Source: Agapetus fuscipes
Lineage: Eukaryota; Arthropoda; Insecta; Trichoptera; Glossosomatidae
DNA length: 64,000 nucleotides
Direction of reading: 5' to 3'
Assembly (NCBI GenBank): GCA_951799405.1
Contig: OX637345.1
Location: 15,004,001-15,068,000 of the forward strand
Shown here: in pieces, positions 23,149 to 34,740 of the stretch
Layout of the letters: each line of letters starts with the position of its first letter
Numbering within the stretch: the stretch's first letter is position 1
Notes under the pieces: model-generated
What the model was told of the DNA's origin: nothing
What the model saw: only the letters and a program-made list of their open reading frames with translations
Database searches by the model: none
Position numbers and translations under genes: made by a program

Positions 23149-23633
23149 ATCACCACCTTAAAGGTAAAACTAAACAAGTGCTGATTCACAGATTTGAGAA
23201 ATCGTGGATAAAACATTTTATTAGGAGTAACTTCTCATAGTAAGTGAGCTACTTAGGGTGTGCTTCCCATACAGGCACATGCGTCTAATAGGTAGAAAAT
23301 ATATGGTAAAACCCATTTAAGCTTGATATTCAGATTTAAAATTCAAAGTTTAAGTTCGATTGGAGCCATCGTTAGCTTTTCAGTTAATTTCAAATGAGCT
23401 ATTTTAAAGGAATGAGAGAAAATATTCATTCTGAAATGTATTTGCCTATACCCTATGCACGCGCCTGCCCCACTAATAATAAGGAAGTGCTCATGGCAAA
23501 CTTCTAGACTACAGACTTTTTACACTTTGCTAGGGTTTTCTCTGGTAGAAAATAGAAAAAAAAGGTGTGTTTGCTTGAGAAACCTGTGTTAGCTCAATAT
23601 GTCACTTATTCATTTTACCTTTAAGGTATCAAT
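23149..23633. mobile_element. MITE family M1 copy with internal insertion
   Basis: Ends CACCTTAAAGGTAAAAC and TTTTACCTTTAAGGTATC, opposite orientation to the 1528 copy and about twice as long (~485 bp) because of extra sequence around 23250-23450. The following 23634-23880 resembles the inverse of 1320-1527. Confidence 0.6.
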
Positions 23634-24169
23634 ATATTACACAGGATTTTCTATACAACAAAGTTGGTATACGTATCTACAAACTTACACACAATGTCCT
23701 ATTGGAATGAAAAAAATAATAAGATGAATTACAATTTAAAACAATTTAAAACAACTAAATATACAGAACAAGAAAAATGAGATGAAAAATAAAAAAGTTT
23801 AAGAATTCAATTTTAAATTTTTTCTAATTTATGTAAGTGGAGGTATAGTCCGGTCAATAAATCAGATAGTGTGATGAGTATGAGGCTGACCACCCATATT
23901 ATATTGCTACTCCCAAGATGCAGGACTAACCTACCTAGGGTTATGACTGTGGGGAGGGCAATGGCTATGCTCAATGAGATCTCCTCTTCGGTTGATATCT
24001 TCCACCTGAGTGAAAATCAGCTTAGACAGAGGCTTCCGTTTCTCCATAGCTGATTTCGATTACTTATGAATGTTTTTAATTATTGTATGTATTAGGTTTA
24101 ACCTGTCATGTACTATAATGTGTGAAAATAAATATATCGATCTATCTATCTATTATTGTGGATTAGCTA

Positions 24170-24560
24170 TGGCTCAGCTGTTGTTGTGAATAACATTGTA
24201 AGAATATTTTTCTTGCAAAATTAACATATTGTTTCGAACATATGAGCTCGTGGGAACGTGAGCCTGAACACGTAGCTTGCTGGTGTACGTGTCTGTCTCT
24301 AGTATAATCCATTATGGAAGTGTGTTGAACAATCCTAGTGGAAGTATCTACCATGTTTGAGAACATGCAAAAATCGTCTCTGCGGCACATGTAAATACAA
24401 GCAAAGATTCTGCGGATTGACAGAGTCACTTAGATCATTGTAACGCGAACACCACTGTAAGCAGAGCGGGAAGAGTGTATAGTACGTAAGTATATATTGA
24501 TAATGATTTTGTGAAAAATAAATATTGTGAAATAAATTTAAATCGCAATTTAATTAAAAA
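24170..24560. mobile_element. Possible solo LTR
   Basis: A distinct ~380-bp block with TGTTGTTGTGAATAACATTG at the left and AATAAATATTGTGAAATAAA at the right, a TATA-like TATATATTGATAAT near 24490 and polyadenylation words. No partner LTR or internal region in the window, so low confidence. Confidence 0.3.
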
Positions 24561-24892
24561 GAGCCCCAAGTCAAATCATAACAATATTATTATTATCCAA
24601 TAGGGTAATTGCAGTGGTGGGGAAAACGGCTTAAAATACTATGGTTGTGTAGAGTATAATTTAAGGATCACAACCATATATTTTTTATACAGTAAAAATA
24701 AAGATATCATTGATAATTTTCAAAAATAAAATGTCGAGAATTTGAATCCCGCCAAAACGCATTGGGACCAAATAAACACGCTGTGACGTCAAAATTACGT
24801 AGATGGATCCATCGGTCTTAGAAAACTTAACGGTACACTCCATACATCGTGAGATCCACTGACGTCACATCCGCCTAAATAAAAAAAATGAG

Positions 24893-25115
24893 CTGACCAC
24901 CCATACTGTAAGCAATGGTTCACTTTGCCAATGTCACCCCTGTTTCAGGGAAGGTCGGCAAAAGTTGTGGGGCTTATGTTCATTTGAGGTTTGGATTTTA
25001 TTTGTAAGTACACATTCAGCATTTGTAAGCGCGAACTACACTTGTTGGTTTGTGGGCATACATCTGAGAGCTTTAAATGAATATATCCTTGCAACTTAGA
25101 TTATAGATAGATTAT
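24893..25115 (+). repeat. LINE-tail dispersed repeat
   Basis: Plus copy ending TTAGATTATAGATAGATTAT, of the subfamily with TTGTAAGTACACATTCAGCA. Confidence 0.8.
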
Positions 25116-25944
25116 AGATTATAGCTGTTTTAGCGGAAATCGAAAATGGGCCAATTTTAAAGAGCTGTAATTTAAAAACTAAGCCAGACATATATTTTTT
25201 TAAAACGCAGATACATTTTTTTAAATGTAGTCTATCATTTTATGAAATAAATAAAATATGTGAAATAACCCTTTGGAATTTTTACATAAAACAATATATT
25301 CTTTCCTTCCCTACAAGAACCAGGACCTACACACTCAACGGGCGTCAGCTGATCTATCCGTATCTTTTTGAAGAAAGAAAGCAATAAAACATGGTGGTGT
25401 GTAAACAACAGCTGATCACTTTATATAGATATGTTTTTCATAGAAAATGTAGGTATGGTGAACCAGTTGCTGAAGCAATCAGCTGTTTAAATGCCGCCAT
25501 GTTTTCTTGCCTTCTAAATTCAAACAGATAGGTACTATCGTTGAGTTGGCAAACCCAGCTATAGCTACAAAAATAAATTCTCTTATTTGCTATTTACATA
25601 AAGGTCATTATCGCAATTTTTTGTAATTTTTAAGACAGTTGATCTTGCAAAACACATACGGGTAAAAAAGCGTAAATTGTTGAAAGCATAAAAAGCCTTA
25701 AAGGTGCTTAAAGTGCACAAAAAAATTGTTGGCATAAAAAAAAACAAAAAATCACATGGAAAACTGACAAAGAATTACATAAATAAATGTCAGACCAATC
25801 AGCGCTCATTTTCTGAAGGGGTTTGTATGAGGCTGACCTCCATGCTATAAGAACTTAGTTCATTTTTGCCAATGCCACCCTGGCTTCAGGGAAGGCCAGC
25901 AGGAGTTGCATGTTTTATTTTCATGTGTGCTTTGTATTTCTTTG

Positions 25945-27607
25945 TACTTCGTCATGTCAATACTTATTTCCGCCATATCCACTTTTTCTCATTCAGAGAA
26001 AAACGCGTTTGAAGTTAAAATGCTAATAACTCTTTCGTTTTTAAAGTTATTAGCTTTTTTTTAATTGAAATAAATTAAGTATTGATCTAATAATGTATAA
26101 AAAAAATTAAAAAAAAAAATGAGTACTGGGTCACACCAAAATGAGGTACCTTCACTTGGATATGGAGCAAATGTTAGAACAAAAGTGGCTATTTTGTTAA
26201 TACTTATTTCCTCCATATCCATTTTTGTATTAATTTTACCAATAAAGCATCTTTTTCAGAGCATTTCTTCTCCACTACTGAGTTTTAAGAAAGAAAAACA
26301 CTCAAAACATATTAAGGAACCTTTATTTTTATAAAAAAAAAGACATAACATTAGAAATACAGTGCTTTATTATAGTACAATAATTAATTTGTTCTGTTGT
26401 ACTTTTTTAAAGTTATTTTTTTACTTAATGCTAGACTATCAGCTATGAACATAATACCTACTTGCAAGATCTTGCTTAAAATTGAAAAAATAAGCCTAAA
26501 AACCTAAATCCCCAATGCAATATAAAAATCTGCATCTACGGGAGGCATAAACTTCAACATGGATTTGATATCATTAACATTAGGTGCCGGAGATGATTGA
26601 TGATGACGAATAAACACACTCAACGTTTTCCATGTCACCGATTTAAATGTTTTTTTTGACAATTACAATCAATTTACTTAAGAAAAAGCTTGAACCAATT
26701 CGATACTCGTGTTGATTGACAGATAAACAAACAATGCGCTCAAGTTCGGCCCGATCGTAAGCCGGCATCAAAAATGCTGTGCACGTAGTATTCAATAAAA
26801 TATAAATAAACCGATGAAGATGAAATAAAGTATCAAAAAACAAAATAAATGGCAAATACAAATTCAAATTTAAAAAATCAATCCAATTGAATTCACAGTC
26901 AATTACTCTTAGCGTTTTTTGATAATTATGATTTTCCAATAAAGTTTGCTAATATTAAAAAATATAAATTCAGTGTTTGTGTATAAACACAGTGAAAATT
27001 CATTATTATAAATGTTAAAAACAAGGTTTCTTTCACACAAATTGATAATAATTATCGAACGTTTAGAAAAAAATGTCTACTCAGTAAGCAAAAACGTTCG
27101 ATAATTATTATCAATTTGTGTGAAAGAAACATTGTTTTAATATTTATTGAAAAAATATGTATTAAACATAATACGTATATCCAGTAATTATTATTTTCAT
27201 TTTATTGCCACTATTTGCATGCTTTCTCAATTGGTATGTTACGTATTTTGATGTAAATGGTGAAATTACAATTCCCTATTTTAGAGGAGAAATATATATT
27301 GTTCACAGCACCACAGCCATATCCGACACCAACATATTGGGCACAGTATGTTCCATCGATAGTGGGGAGTTTGGGCGAACGTGATTGGTTGAAACGCTCG
27401 CAATGGATATGGCGGATTTAAGTACCAACTATATTTCAAAACTCTTGGATATGGAGGAAATGTGCACTGAAAAAATTGTCAGTTTATGACTTTTTTCAAA
27501 AATTTTCACGGATTCGAGTAAAGTATAGTCTCAAGACACCAACCCATATCATAACTCAAAAAAAGTGAAAAGTGGATATGGCGGAAATAAGTATTGGCAT
27601 GACGACT
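25945..27607. mobile_element. 1.65-kb element with ~35-bp terminal inverted repeats
   Basis: Left end CGTCATGTCAATACTTATTT + CCGCCATATCCACTTTT; right end is its reverse complement (GGATATGGCGGAAATAAGTA + TTGGCATGACG). Both sides carry TTGTATTTCTTTGTACTT (18 bp), a candidate target duplication, and the host sequence it splits is a LINE-tail repeat. Sub-terminal copies of the end motif lie near 26200 and, inverted, near 27410 and 27450. No transposase frame is visible, so non-autonomous. Confidence 0.72.
27013..27145. repeat. Foldback element H2
   Basis: Arms GTTTCTTTCACACAAATTGA + TAATAATTATCGAACGTTT and their reverse complement flank a ~20-bp loop. Preceded by TGTATAAACACAGTGAAAAT, similar to the lead-in of H1 and H3. 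It lies within the 25945-27607 element. Confidence 0.85.
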
Positions 27608-27949
27608 TGTATTTCTTTGTACTTGTGCATGCAGCATATGTAAGTACGAACTTACGCGTTTGCCTGTGGGTGAGCATTGAGTAGCAGCCTTAAATGTCAA
27701 TATATCTCTTGCCTACCTTCCTTGAAACAGGGGAGACATTAACAAATGAACCATTTTTTACAGTATGGGTAGTCAGCCTCATCATCGTCGAGCTTCATCC
27801 AAATTTCACACCCACATCCAAAAGTTTTGGAATGACGCTTAGAAATGTAAATAATTCGGGTCCAACAGAATTTGCAAAGAAAAATGTACATTTGGCAGTT
27901 AAATAATTTAAAAAAAAACAGGAATACAAACATTTAAATAAATATGTGT

Positions 27950-29095
27950 AATATACAATAATACAGGTGACAAATCTCTAACAAAATACAAAAAAAGCAA
28001 CTAAATTGAAATTGTAATAAAAATATTATAAGATCTTTTGTAAAAACAGGAATGCGTTTTATTTTTTTAAATGGCAATATTTATTTATTTATTGCATCAA
28101 ATCAAATATATTTTTATTTTTCATATACTCACCGTTGTTTATTTTTTCATATCTTTAGGTGCATCTCCGCGGATATCGCGAAGCACAAAAAAAAGTCACA
28201 CAGATTCAAGTAAATTTGGGTGTCAAGGGGTTAAAAAACCATTAGTAGGTATTATTAATACAAGCACAAGAAACAGTTTATTCTAAAATATGTATTTTTT
28301 TTCCTTATTAAACATAATTTAATTTCCAAATAATTATAAAAAAGTAATTCTATCAAAGAATATGAAATTTTAATAATCAGGTATCATTAAATTTATGAAA
28401 AAATATAAATTAACCCTATAGCTCCCGAAATTATTTTTCTTATTTTTTTTAAAAACTACACCAAAAAATTTAAATTTGAAAAGTATAAAAAATGTGATAA
28501 ACGAAAGTATAGAATAAAAATAAAGGCAAATTATTTTAATTAAACGTTGACTTTTTCAAATCAGTTAAGATCTTTCGCATCAGGTTTTTTGATTTATTTT
28601 TGTGAAGATTAAATATATTTTTTAAATATTTTAGTATCGTAAGTGCATGCTACAATTTGTTTTGTAAAACAAAGAAAATATACCTACGTGTTACAAAACA
28701 AACAATTTTGTAAATTACCAGTGAAAGTGCATTAAATATTGATATATTATTGTAATATATTGATGCGAAATTACTTTCAACCAAAAAAAATCAACCACAA
28801 AAAATGCAAAATATATTTAAAAAAATATATAACTAATAATATGACAACTTTAAATGCATTCTATGCAAAAAAATAAATAGAAAAATAACCTACAAATTTG
28901 GATTCTTAAAAGTATTCTTTTTTATATTTGTATTTACTATAATAGTGTTAAGTATTATAGTAAAAATAGAGCTGATTTTTATTCCTTAATATTTTTTTAA
29001 AAACCAAACTAAGACAATTTTTATCAAATATGTCGAAAAATATTTTTTTACAAAACTCTTTTGGTACCACTGTTAAAAAAAGTTAAAAAAAAAGA
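27950..29095. other. Intron sequence, AT-rich, nothing recognised
   Basis: Part of the intron between exons 20 and 21. Low GC, poly-A/T runs, no ORF of note and no recognised repeat end. Confidence 0.6.
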
Positions 29096-29104
29096 TACTT
29101 ACTA

Positions 29105-29342
29105 TTCTTAGACATTTTAGTTGTCGGTTGAGCCCACGCTTTGACAAACTAATGGTGTTTGCGCTGGAAGTTTCATCAGCACGGTCATTTTTACCTACCG
29201 AATATCGGTAATATTTGTATGAAGACTTATCAGCTATTCACTTGGGGCCATCTTGGATTGGCAGGTCTTCATACAAATGCACCATTAGTTAGTCAAAGCG
29301 TGGGCTCAACCAACGACTAAAATGTCGAAGAATAGCCCAGTT
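29105..29342. mobile_element. MITE family M3 copy (GGGCTATTCTTAGACATTTT ends)
   Basis: Long inverted ends (TTAGTTGTCGGTTGAGCCCA, CGCTTTGACAAACTAATG and complement) around a core containing a second MITE half (CGAATATCGGTAATATTTGT). A paralogous copy is at 52990-53229. Confidence 0.78.
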
Positions 29343-29757
29343 AGGCTTTATGGCGCCAGCTCATTTCTAACCTAGATTTTTTTTTTTTTTTAAATCTAAG
29401 TGTCATTTTTATGGCCATTTTTGATAAAACATCTTAATTTTTGTTGAAATCCCCCATATTTTTTTTATTAAATAAGAAAATCATAAGTTACCTAAAAATA
29501 TAGGTACTCAAAAAAATACAGATGCTGTTCTGTTTAAAGATATTAACTCTGTTTGTTTGTACACATTTACACATTTTTTAGCTCTACCTTCATACTCTCA
29601 ATGGACGTCAGTAGATCTCACTGTATCAATCTACTTGTAGGTAACAAGCAAAAAAACATGACGATGTGTTAAACAGCTGATCGCTGTGTGAATGTTTTTC
29701 ATACAAACTGTTTGGTACAGGGGGGCCTAAGTTCTTAAAATTTTGTATATTGAAATA

Positions 29758-30050
29758 GACCGGTCTGTAGTCCAGTGGTAACACTTCGGACTCTGAATGG
29801 AAGGTTGTGGGTTCGAATCCCGGTGGAACACAAAAAATATACCATTTATATTTTCAAATTTGCTTTTCGCTGGGATGAAAAATTCATACACCAAAACCAA
29901 AACCTAGTCGTCAAAAGGTCCATCCAGCCTTACAGCAGCTGGGTCTTGCTTGAGAATTGGCGCTTTCTACAGCAACGACCAAGCTCGCAGAGGGCTCTTG
30001 AGGTGTGATACACACAAAAACAGTGCTCACCAAATAAATCAGCCTAATTT
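29758..30050 (+). repeat. SINE-2 (tRNA-derived) full-length copy
   Basis: tRNA-like head with box A TAGTCCAGTGGTAACAC and box B GGTTCGAATCC, followed by a body (CAAGCTCGCAGAGGGCTCTT) and an AT-rich tail. Opposite in sense to Ank2. Unlike SINE-1 in head and body. Confidence 0.85.
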
Positions 30051-30456
30051 AATTAATTAATTTAGACAATAGTCATTCCATTGACAATTTTCTAGAATCA
30101 CATTTTTTTATAAGCTTTATTATAATTTTAATTAAATGCAATAACAGTTTCTGGAGATAAAAATATAATGAGCCAATTTCTCAAGCAAAGACCCAAAACC
30201 TCTATGACACAGCTATTCAATAACAAGTCTGAAGTGTTAACCACTAGACTATGACAAGATGGCTAACTTAGGCAGAGCAGCGTCCATATTTTAATTGGTC
30301 AAATTTAAGATAATCATCAATATCACCATCACCACCATAAAATAAAAACAAAACCTTTAATCTCAATAAAGAAGAGGACATTTCAACTAAGATCCTAGCT
30401 TGATGATGATTTTGGATAGTATGTGTAAGAAGCAGGTAAAGGATTATAATTCGTAC

Positions 30457-30558
30457 CAGTTTGCAAGGACTCTTGGTCTCCGGGAAGCCCATCTTTGAGC
30501 AATCTGGAGTCCCTTGGAGACAGCTTACTGGCCGAGGCCTCTGAAGAACCTTCGGAAC
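30457..30558 (-). CDS. Ank2: Ank2 exon 20: tail, short exon
   Basis: 102 nt, acceptor tcgctgtttag, donor GTACGA, phase 1 to 1. Encodes SEGSSEASASKLSPRDSR and LLKDGLPGDQESLQT. Cassette-compatible, 34 codons. Phase agreement with exons 19 and 21 supports it although the ORF is short. Confidence 0.84.
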
Positions 30559-30732
30559 CTAAACAGCGATACAAGCAGGAGAAATGTTACAAAAAGGCAA
30601 GGGAACTATGGAAATAGACATGTGGTGAATAAAAGAATGGTGTTGGAGCATTCTAGATTTTTCTCAGCGAGTCAACATCATAGATTTAGGGGAATTGGGT
30701 CCTATTATTTATATTAGTTGGCTATTTCCCTT

Positions 30733-30846
30733 GACACCTGGGGTGGAAGTTTCGACGGACGTCCATAGTTATTGTTTTATTCCATCATGTCTTCAAATGT
30801 ATACGATAATATCTATCAAAGGTCATTGAAACTTCCACACCTGGTC
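30733..30846. mobile_element. MITE-like element M5
   Basis: Inverted ends CCTGGGGTGGAAGTTTCGAC and GAAACTTCCACACCTGG, AT-rich core with TTATTCCATCATG. A related, longer arrangement lies at 54140-54365. Confidence 0.6.
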
Positions 30847-31116
30847 GAGTCACATATTATTTTTTTACAATCTGTTACTTCCAACTCCAACACCTCATGA
30901 AGCATTTACCTCACTGAAAGAATGATGCTTCAGTCTTTGTGAACTACATTGATAAGGGCATTTAGGGCATACAAAATGGATCATCAGAGCCTTTAGAAGT
31001 TGGATGGGATGACAGATTCTGAACGACGCAGAGCAAGCAGTCTGGAAAAATTGATTGCCACAAAGCTAAGTAAAAAAAAAGGAAAGCAATGAACTAAAAC
31101 AGGTCGATGAAGCAGG

Positions 31117-31290
31117 CCAGGGCTGGAAGTCTCATCACCACGGTAATTTTACCTACGAAATATCGGTAATACTTTTATGAAGACCTGCCAATCCAAGATG
31201 GCCGCAAGTGAACACCTGATTAGTCGTCATACAAATATTACCGATATTCGGTAGGTAAGAATTACCGTGATGATGAAACTCCCAGCCTAG
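31117..31290. mobile_element. MITE family M4 copy (GCTGGAAGTYTCATC ends)
   Basis: Inverted ends GGGCTGGAAGTCTCATCACC and GATGATGAAACTCCCAGCC. Inner inverted word AATATCGGTAAT. The same unit forms the core of M3 and recurs at 63350-63521. Confidence 0.75.
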
Positions 31291-31446
31291 GATCCACACA
31301 GATTATTGTGTCTAAGATGATGATGATGACCATCTGACCATTTCTTTAAGGTTTATATTTTTGGTTCAACCAAATGCATCAAATCCAGAATTCACTTGTG
31401 AATAAAATTCTTAATCAACATATTCATTTATTTGTTTATTTCATAC

Positions 31447-31560
31447 CTTTAATGGTGTGTCCCGATTGGTCTACAAAGACTGCTGAGCCGGCTGCCTTTT
31501 CTCTCTGAATCAAATCCACCGGAGATGGTGGAGGAGTCTTGGAAAACTTCAGTGATAAAC
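31447..31560 (-). CDS. Ank2: Ank2 exon 19: tail, short proline-rich exon
   Basis: 114 nt, acceptor ttttttccag, donor GTATGA, phase 1 to 1. Encodes LKFSKTPPPSPVDLIQREK and AVFVDQSGHTIK. The TPPPSPVD run is a candidate SH3-binding or proline-directed kinase site. Cassette-compatible. Confidence 0.87.
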
Positions 31561-31974
31561 CTGGAAAAAAAATCATTGCCCAGTTAAAATCATTAGCCGT
31601 TATTGATGAAAAAGACCAGTGTCTGTTCCAGGATCTGCAATTCTTTGAATGGATCAGATAGAAGAGACAACATTGTTTAACAAATATGGAAATCATAGGC
31701 ATTTTGAAGTATCGGAAACAAAAAATTACATTAATAGGATTTAACAAGGCAAAGCTTTGCCAAAAGAGAAGGAAATAAGACACCATAGCCATCAGAAAAA
31801 TCAGGTTCTCTTTTTTAAGGATGAGTCTTGTTTATTACCCTAGAAGCAATTTTGAATGGTTTAATACCAGTATGTCATATCAAAATTGAAGTCTAAGTAT
31901 CTGCCACAACTGTTGCTTTGATAGGAGAAGAACAGTAAGAATATGAATGATTTTATTATATATATTTTGTATTG

Positions 31975-32269
31975 TTTGTGTATTAACACTGTGAAAATTC
32001 ATATTGTTTAATTTTATATATTTTTTTGATGAATTAAAAACACTGTTTATTTTCACGGATAAATTTATTCAAAAAGATTAAAATCTTTAAACAAATTACG
32101 AACGTTTTCGACCTAGTAGGTCATCTTCAGGTATAATGATACCTGAAGATGACCTACTAGGTCGAAAACGTTCATAATTTGTTTAAAGATTTTAATCTTT
32201 TTGAATAAATTTATCCGTGAAAATAAACAGTGTTTTTAATTCATCAAAAAAAATATATAAAATTAAATG
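31975..32269. repeat. Foldback element H3 next to exon 18 donor
   Basis: About 125-bp near-perfect arms: ATTAAAAACACTGTTTATTT ... AAACAAATTACGAACGTTTT, then ACCTGAAGATGACCTACTAG at the turn, all repeated in reverse complement to 32269. Same lead-in as H1 (TGTGTATTAACACTGTGAAA). Ends 11-12 bp from the exon 18 splice donor. Confidence 0.88.
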
Positions 32270-32280
32270 ATTTTATTTAC

Positions 32281-34090
32281 CGTGGGTGACTTGTGACGTG
32301 TCAATCCTAATCTGTGAACCACCAGGTTGGGAAATGCCTTCCAAAAAGTCGGAGCATCTTCTATTTGAGCGGTTCAAATCCTTCATTTCTGAAACAATTT
32401 GTTCACTGTCCAATCCTTGATTATCTGATGAATCCGGTCCTTCGCTTCGTTTCATTTCATCCATTATCCTCTGAGCATCCTCTTCCAATTTCTTGTCTTC
32501 TTCAAACTTTTCCAAGTCAGCAGATTCCAAACTAATGTAGTGCTCCTTACCAAATTTCAAAGCTACACCAATAGCCGCATCTCCGCTTTCAGCCACCTTT
32601 TCTTGCACCAAATCATGGGCTTCTTCATCCTTGGATGATGACGTTGAAAGAGAGAATTGGTGTGATCTGTCTGGGTGCATGTCAATTCCAATAGATTCAG
32701 CAGCTGTTGCTCCAACTTCAGTAATTGATTCTAAAATATCAACATGATGTTTTGCAAATGAACCAGATCTTTCTTTCTTTTCATGGTGTTCTTCTGGCTT
32801 CAATTCGATCCCAACAGAAGCTGCTAATGTCTCACTGGTATCAACAACCAACTCTGATGCATGCTTTGCAAGGTCTTCTTTAGAGCTGGATGACTTTAAG
32901 GAATGGTGGCTGATTGTATCTTCGTCTGGTTTGAAATGTAATCCAGCAGATGCTGCCAAAGTTGAACTAGCATCTGTAACTAGCTCTGATGCGTGGAAAT
33001 CATGTTTCACCAATGATTCTTTAGAGCTTGATGACTTCAATGATTTTCTTCGCATTTCATCATGATCTGGCTTGAAATCAACTCCAACAGACGCTGCCAA
33101 AGTTGAACTGGCGTCTGTCACCAATTCAGAAATGTGAAATTCATGTTTCATCAGTGATTCCCTAGACCCTGATGATTTCAATGAATGATGACTGATTGCA
33201 TCATCATCAGGTTTATAATCAACACCAATCGCAGCTGCCAATGTTGAACTAGCATCAGCCAACAATTCACTGATTGGGTGCTCGTGCTTAATTATTGAAT
33301 CTTTAGAAGCAGTTTTCATCAAGCCAGGATGGTCTTTAGCTAAACTTTCATTGGAATAAGTCAAAGAGTCATCATCATATTTGAAATCAACACCTACTGA
33401 TGCTGCTAATGTTGCACTCGCGTCTGAAATAAGTTCTGAAATGGGATGCTCATGCTTGGAATCAATTGATCCAAGCTTAGAAAGACTTTGATGTTCTTTG
33501 TGAAGACTTTCCTTGGACTGTCTCAAAGACTCATCCTCCGGTTTGAAGTCGATTCCCATGGAAGCAGCCAAGGTAGCGCTCATATCAGAAATGAGCTCCG
33601 ATGTATGCAAGTCATGAGAAGTGAACGAGTCCTTTGAATCTGTTGATTTCAAATGCGGTAAAATCCTAGATTCAATTTTCTCATTCGAATCTAGGTCTAT
33701 ACCGGCTGAACCAGCTAGGACAGAACTAGTATCTGTAACTAGTTCAGAAGTATGGAAATCCATCCGGGAAAGAGAATCTTTAGATGTCATCCTTCGAAGA
33801 CCAGGATGCTCTTCTTTTTCACCAGATTGTAGACTAAAATGCGGAACATCTTCGGCTTTTAACTCTATGCCAATAGATGCAGCAACTGTTGCACCGATTG
33901 ATGATATGGTGCTTGATATGTCAACTTTTGAATCTAGCAAATCATTTTCCTCCTCTTCCGACTCTTGCTTTTCCGAGTCTTCGGTTGTGAATATTTTACT
34001 CTCTGTCACCTTTGTTGTTGTAACAGTTTCCATTTCTGTTGATGGGGCTTTCTCAATGCTTGTGATCTTTTGCATATCGCTGAAACCCAT
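32281..34090 (-). CDS. Ank2: Ank2 exon 18: 603-residue exon of tandem ~43-residue repeats
   Basis: 1810 nt, acceptor tcttttgtag, donor GTAAAT, phase 0 to 1. After an acidic N-terminus it contains 8 clear and 1-2 degenerate copies of a 40-46 residue repeat. The core is H-x-SELVTDASSTLAAS, then V/A/I-G-[VIL]-[DH/E]-[FYL]-K-P-[DE], separated by Ser/Lys/His linkers such as SLKSSSSKESLVKH. Copies near 33.0-33.2 kb are nearly identical, so the array expanded recently or is homogenised. The core looks like a short amphipathic Ala-rich helix followed by a strand. The C-terminus turns into a Glu/Lys helix (LEKFEEDKKLEEDAQRIMDE). I know no named domain for it. A large intronic hairpin ends about 11 bp from the donor. 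Confidence 0.93.
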
Positions 34091-34254
34091 CTACAAAAGA
34101 AAAAAAATCCAACTTGATTCAACATTTCAACAAAGCTATGAGAGCTATTGAAAAATAAAAAGCAGATAAAGGATGTTTTTGGGCCATCTTGTTATGATTT
34201 TACAAAGTTGAATTTAATAAAAATTGCAGTTATTTATTTTGCACAATTTATTTT

Positions 34255-34480
34255 AACATACAGGTTTGTTCGCAGAGTTGCTTTTCGAACTGTATAGCTC
34301 GACGGCTTAGATACTAGTCTGGCTACAGAGTATCTCGGTCTCTATTTATAGGTGAGAATAAAGGTTATTCTCGAAATATTGAGAACTGGCACATGCGAGA
34401 TTTTTCCAGAACATTCTACTTAGAATATTTGAGTAAACACTCACACAATCTTGAACAAATACAATAATTTAAGTACCTAC
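34255..34480. repeat. Dispersed repeat, possible LTR fragment
   Basis: Shares several words (GAGAATAAAGGTTATTCTCG, CCAGAACATT, TCTTGAACAAATACAA) with 51844-52012. Intron between exons 17 and 18. Confidence 0.4.
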
Positions 34481-34489
34481 ATCTAGAGA

Positions 34490-34562
34490 CTTCACAGACT
34501 CACACAGACACAACTCATACCCACTCACACAGACACAACTCATACCCACTCACACAGACACA
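34490..34562. repeat. 29-bp tandem repeat
   Basis: Two to three units of CACTCACACAGACACAACTC + ATACC, just after the exon 17 donor on the gene strand (about 42 bp away). Confidence 0.8.
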
Positions 34563-34603
34563 CAATTTCACGTTTGCAACAATATTATAAAAAAAGTGTG
34601 TAC

Positions 34604-34740
34604 CTCTTTTTCCGGAAAGAAATCATCAGCATCATCCAAAGAGTCTTGTTTTATTTTTGAGGTATCGAAGCTTGGAACAAACTCAATGTCTCCTTCAGAT
34701 GTAGGCTCTATAATCTCCAATACTTTGGCTTGATCCGTAT
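34604..34740 (-). CDS. Ank2: Ank2 exon 17: tail, acidic
   Basis: 137 nt, acceptor tatattttag, donor GTACAC, phase 1 to 0. Encodes DTDQAKVLEIIEPTSEG and the closing KQDSLDDADDFFPEKE, a very acidic copy of the recurrent DSL[DE][DE] motif. Confidence 0.87.

Noticed and set aside
24163..24429. 88-residue minus-strand ORF
   Set aside because: Lies within an LTR-like block and resembles no protein; no conserved codon pattern.
29758..29835. Possible tRNA gene on the plus strand
   Set aside because: Box A and B are present but no complete cloverleaf can be drawn, and the sequence continues as a dispersed SINE body.
33621..34151. 176-residue plus-strand ORF
   Set aside because: Antisense shadow of Ank2 exon 18, running past its acceptor.
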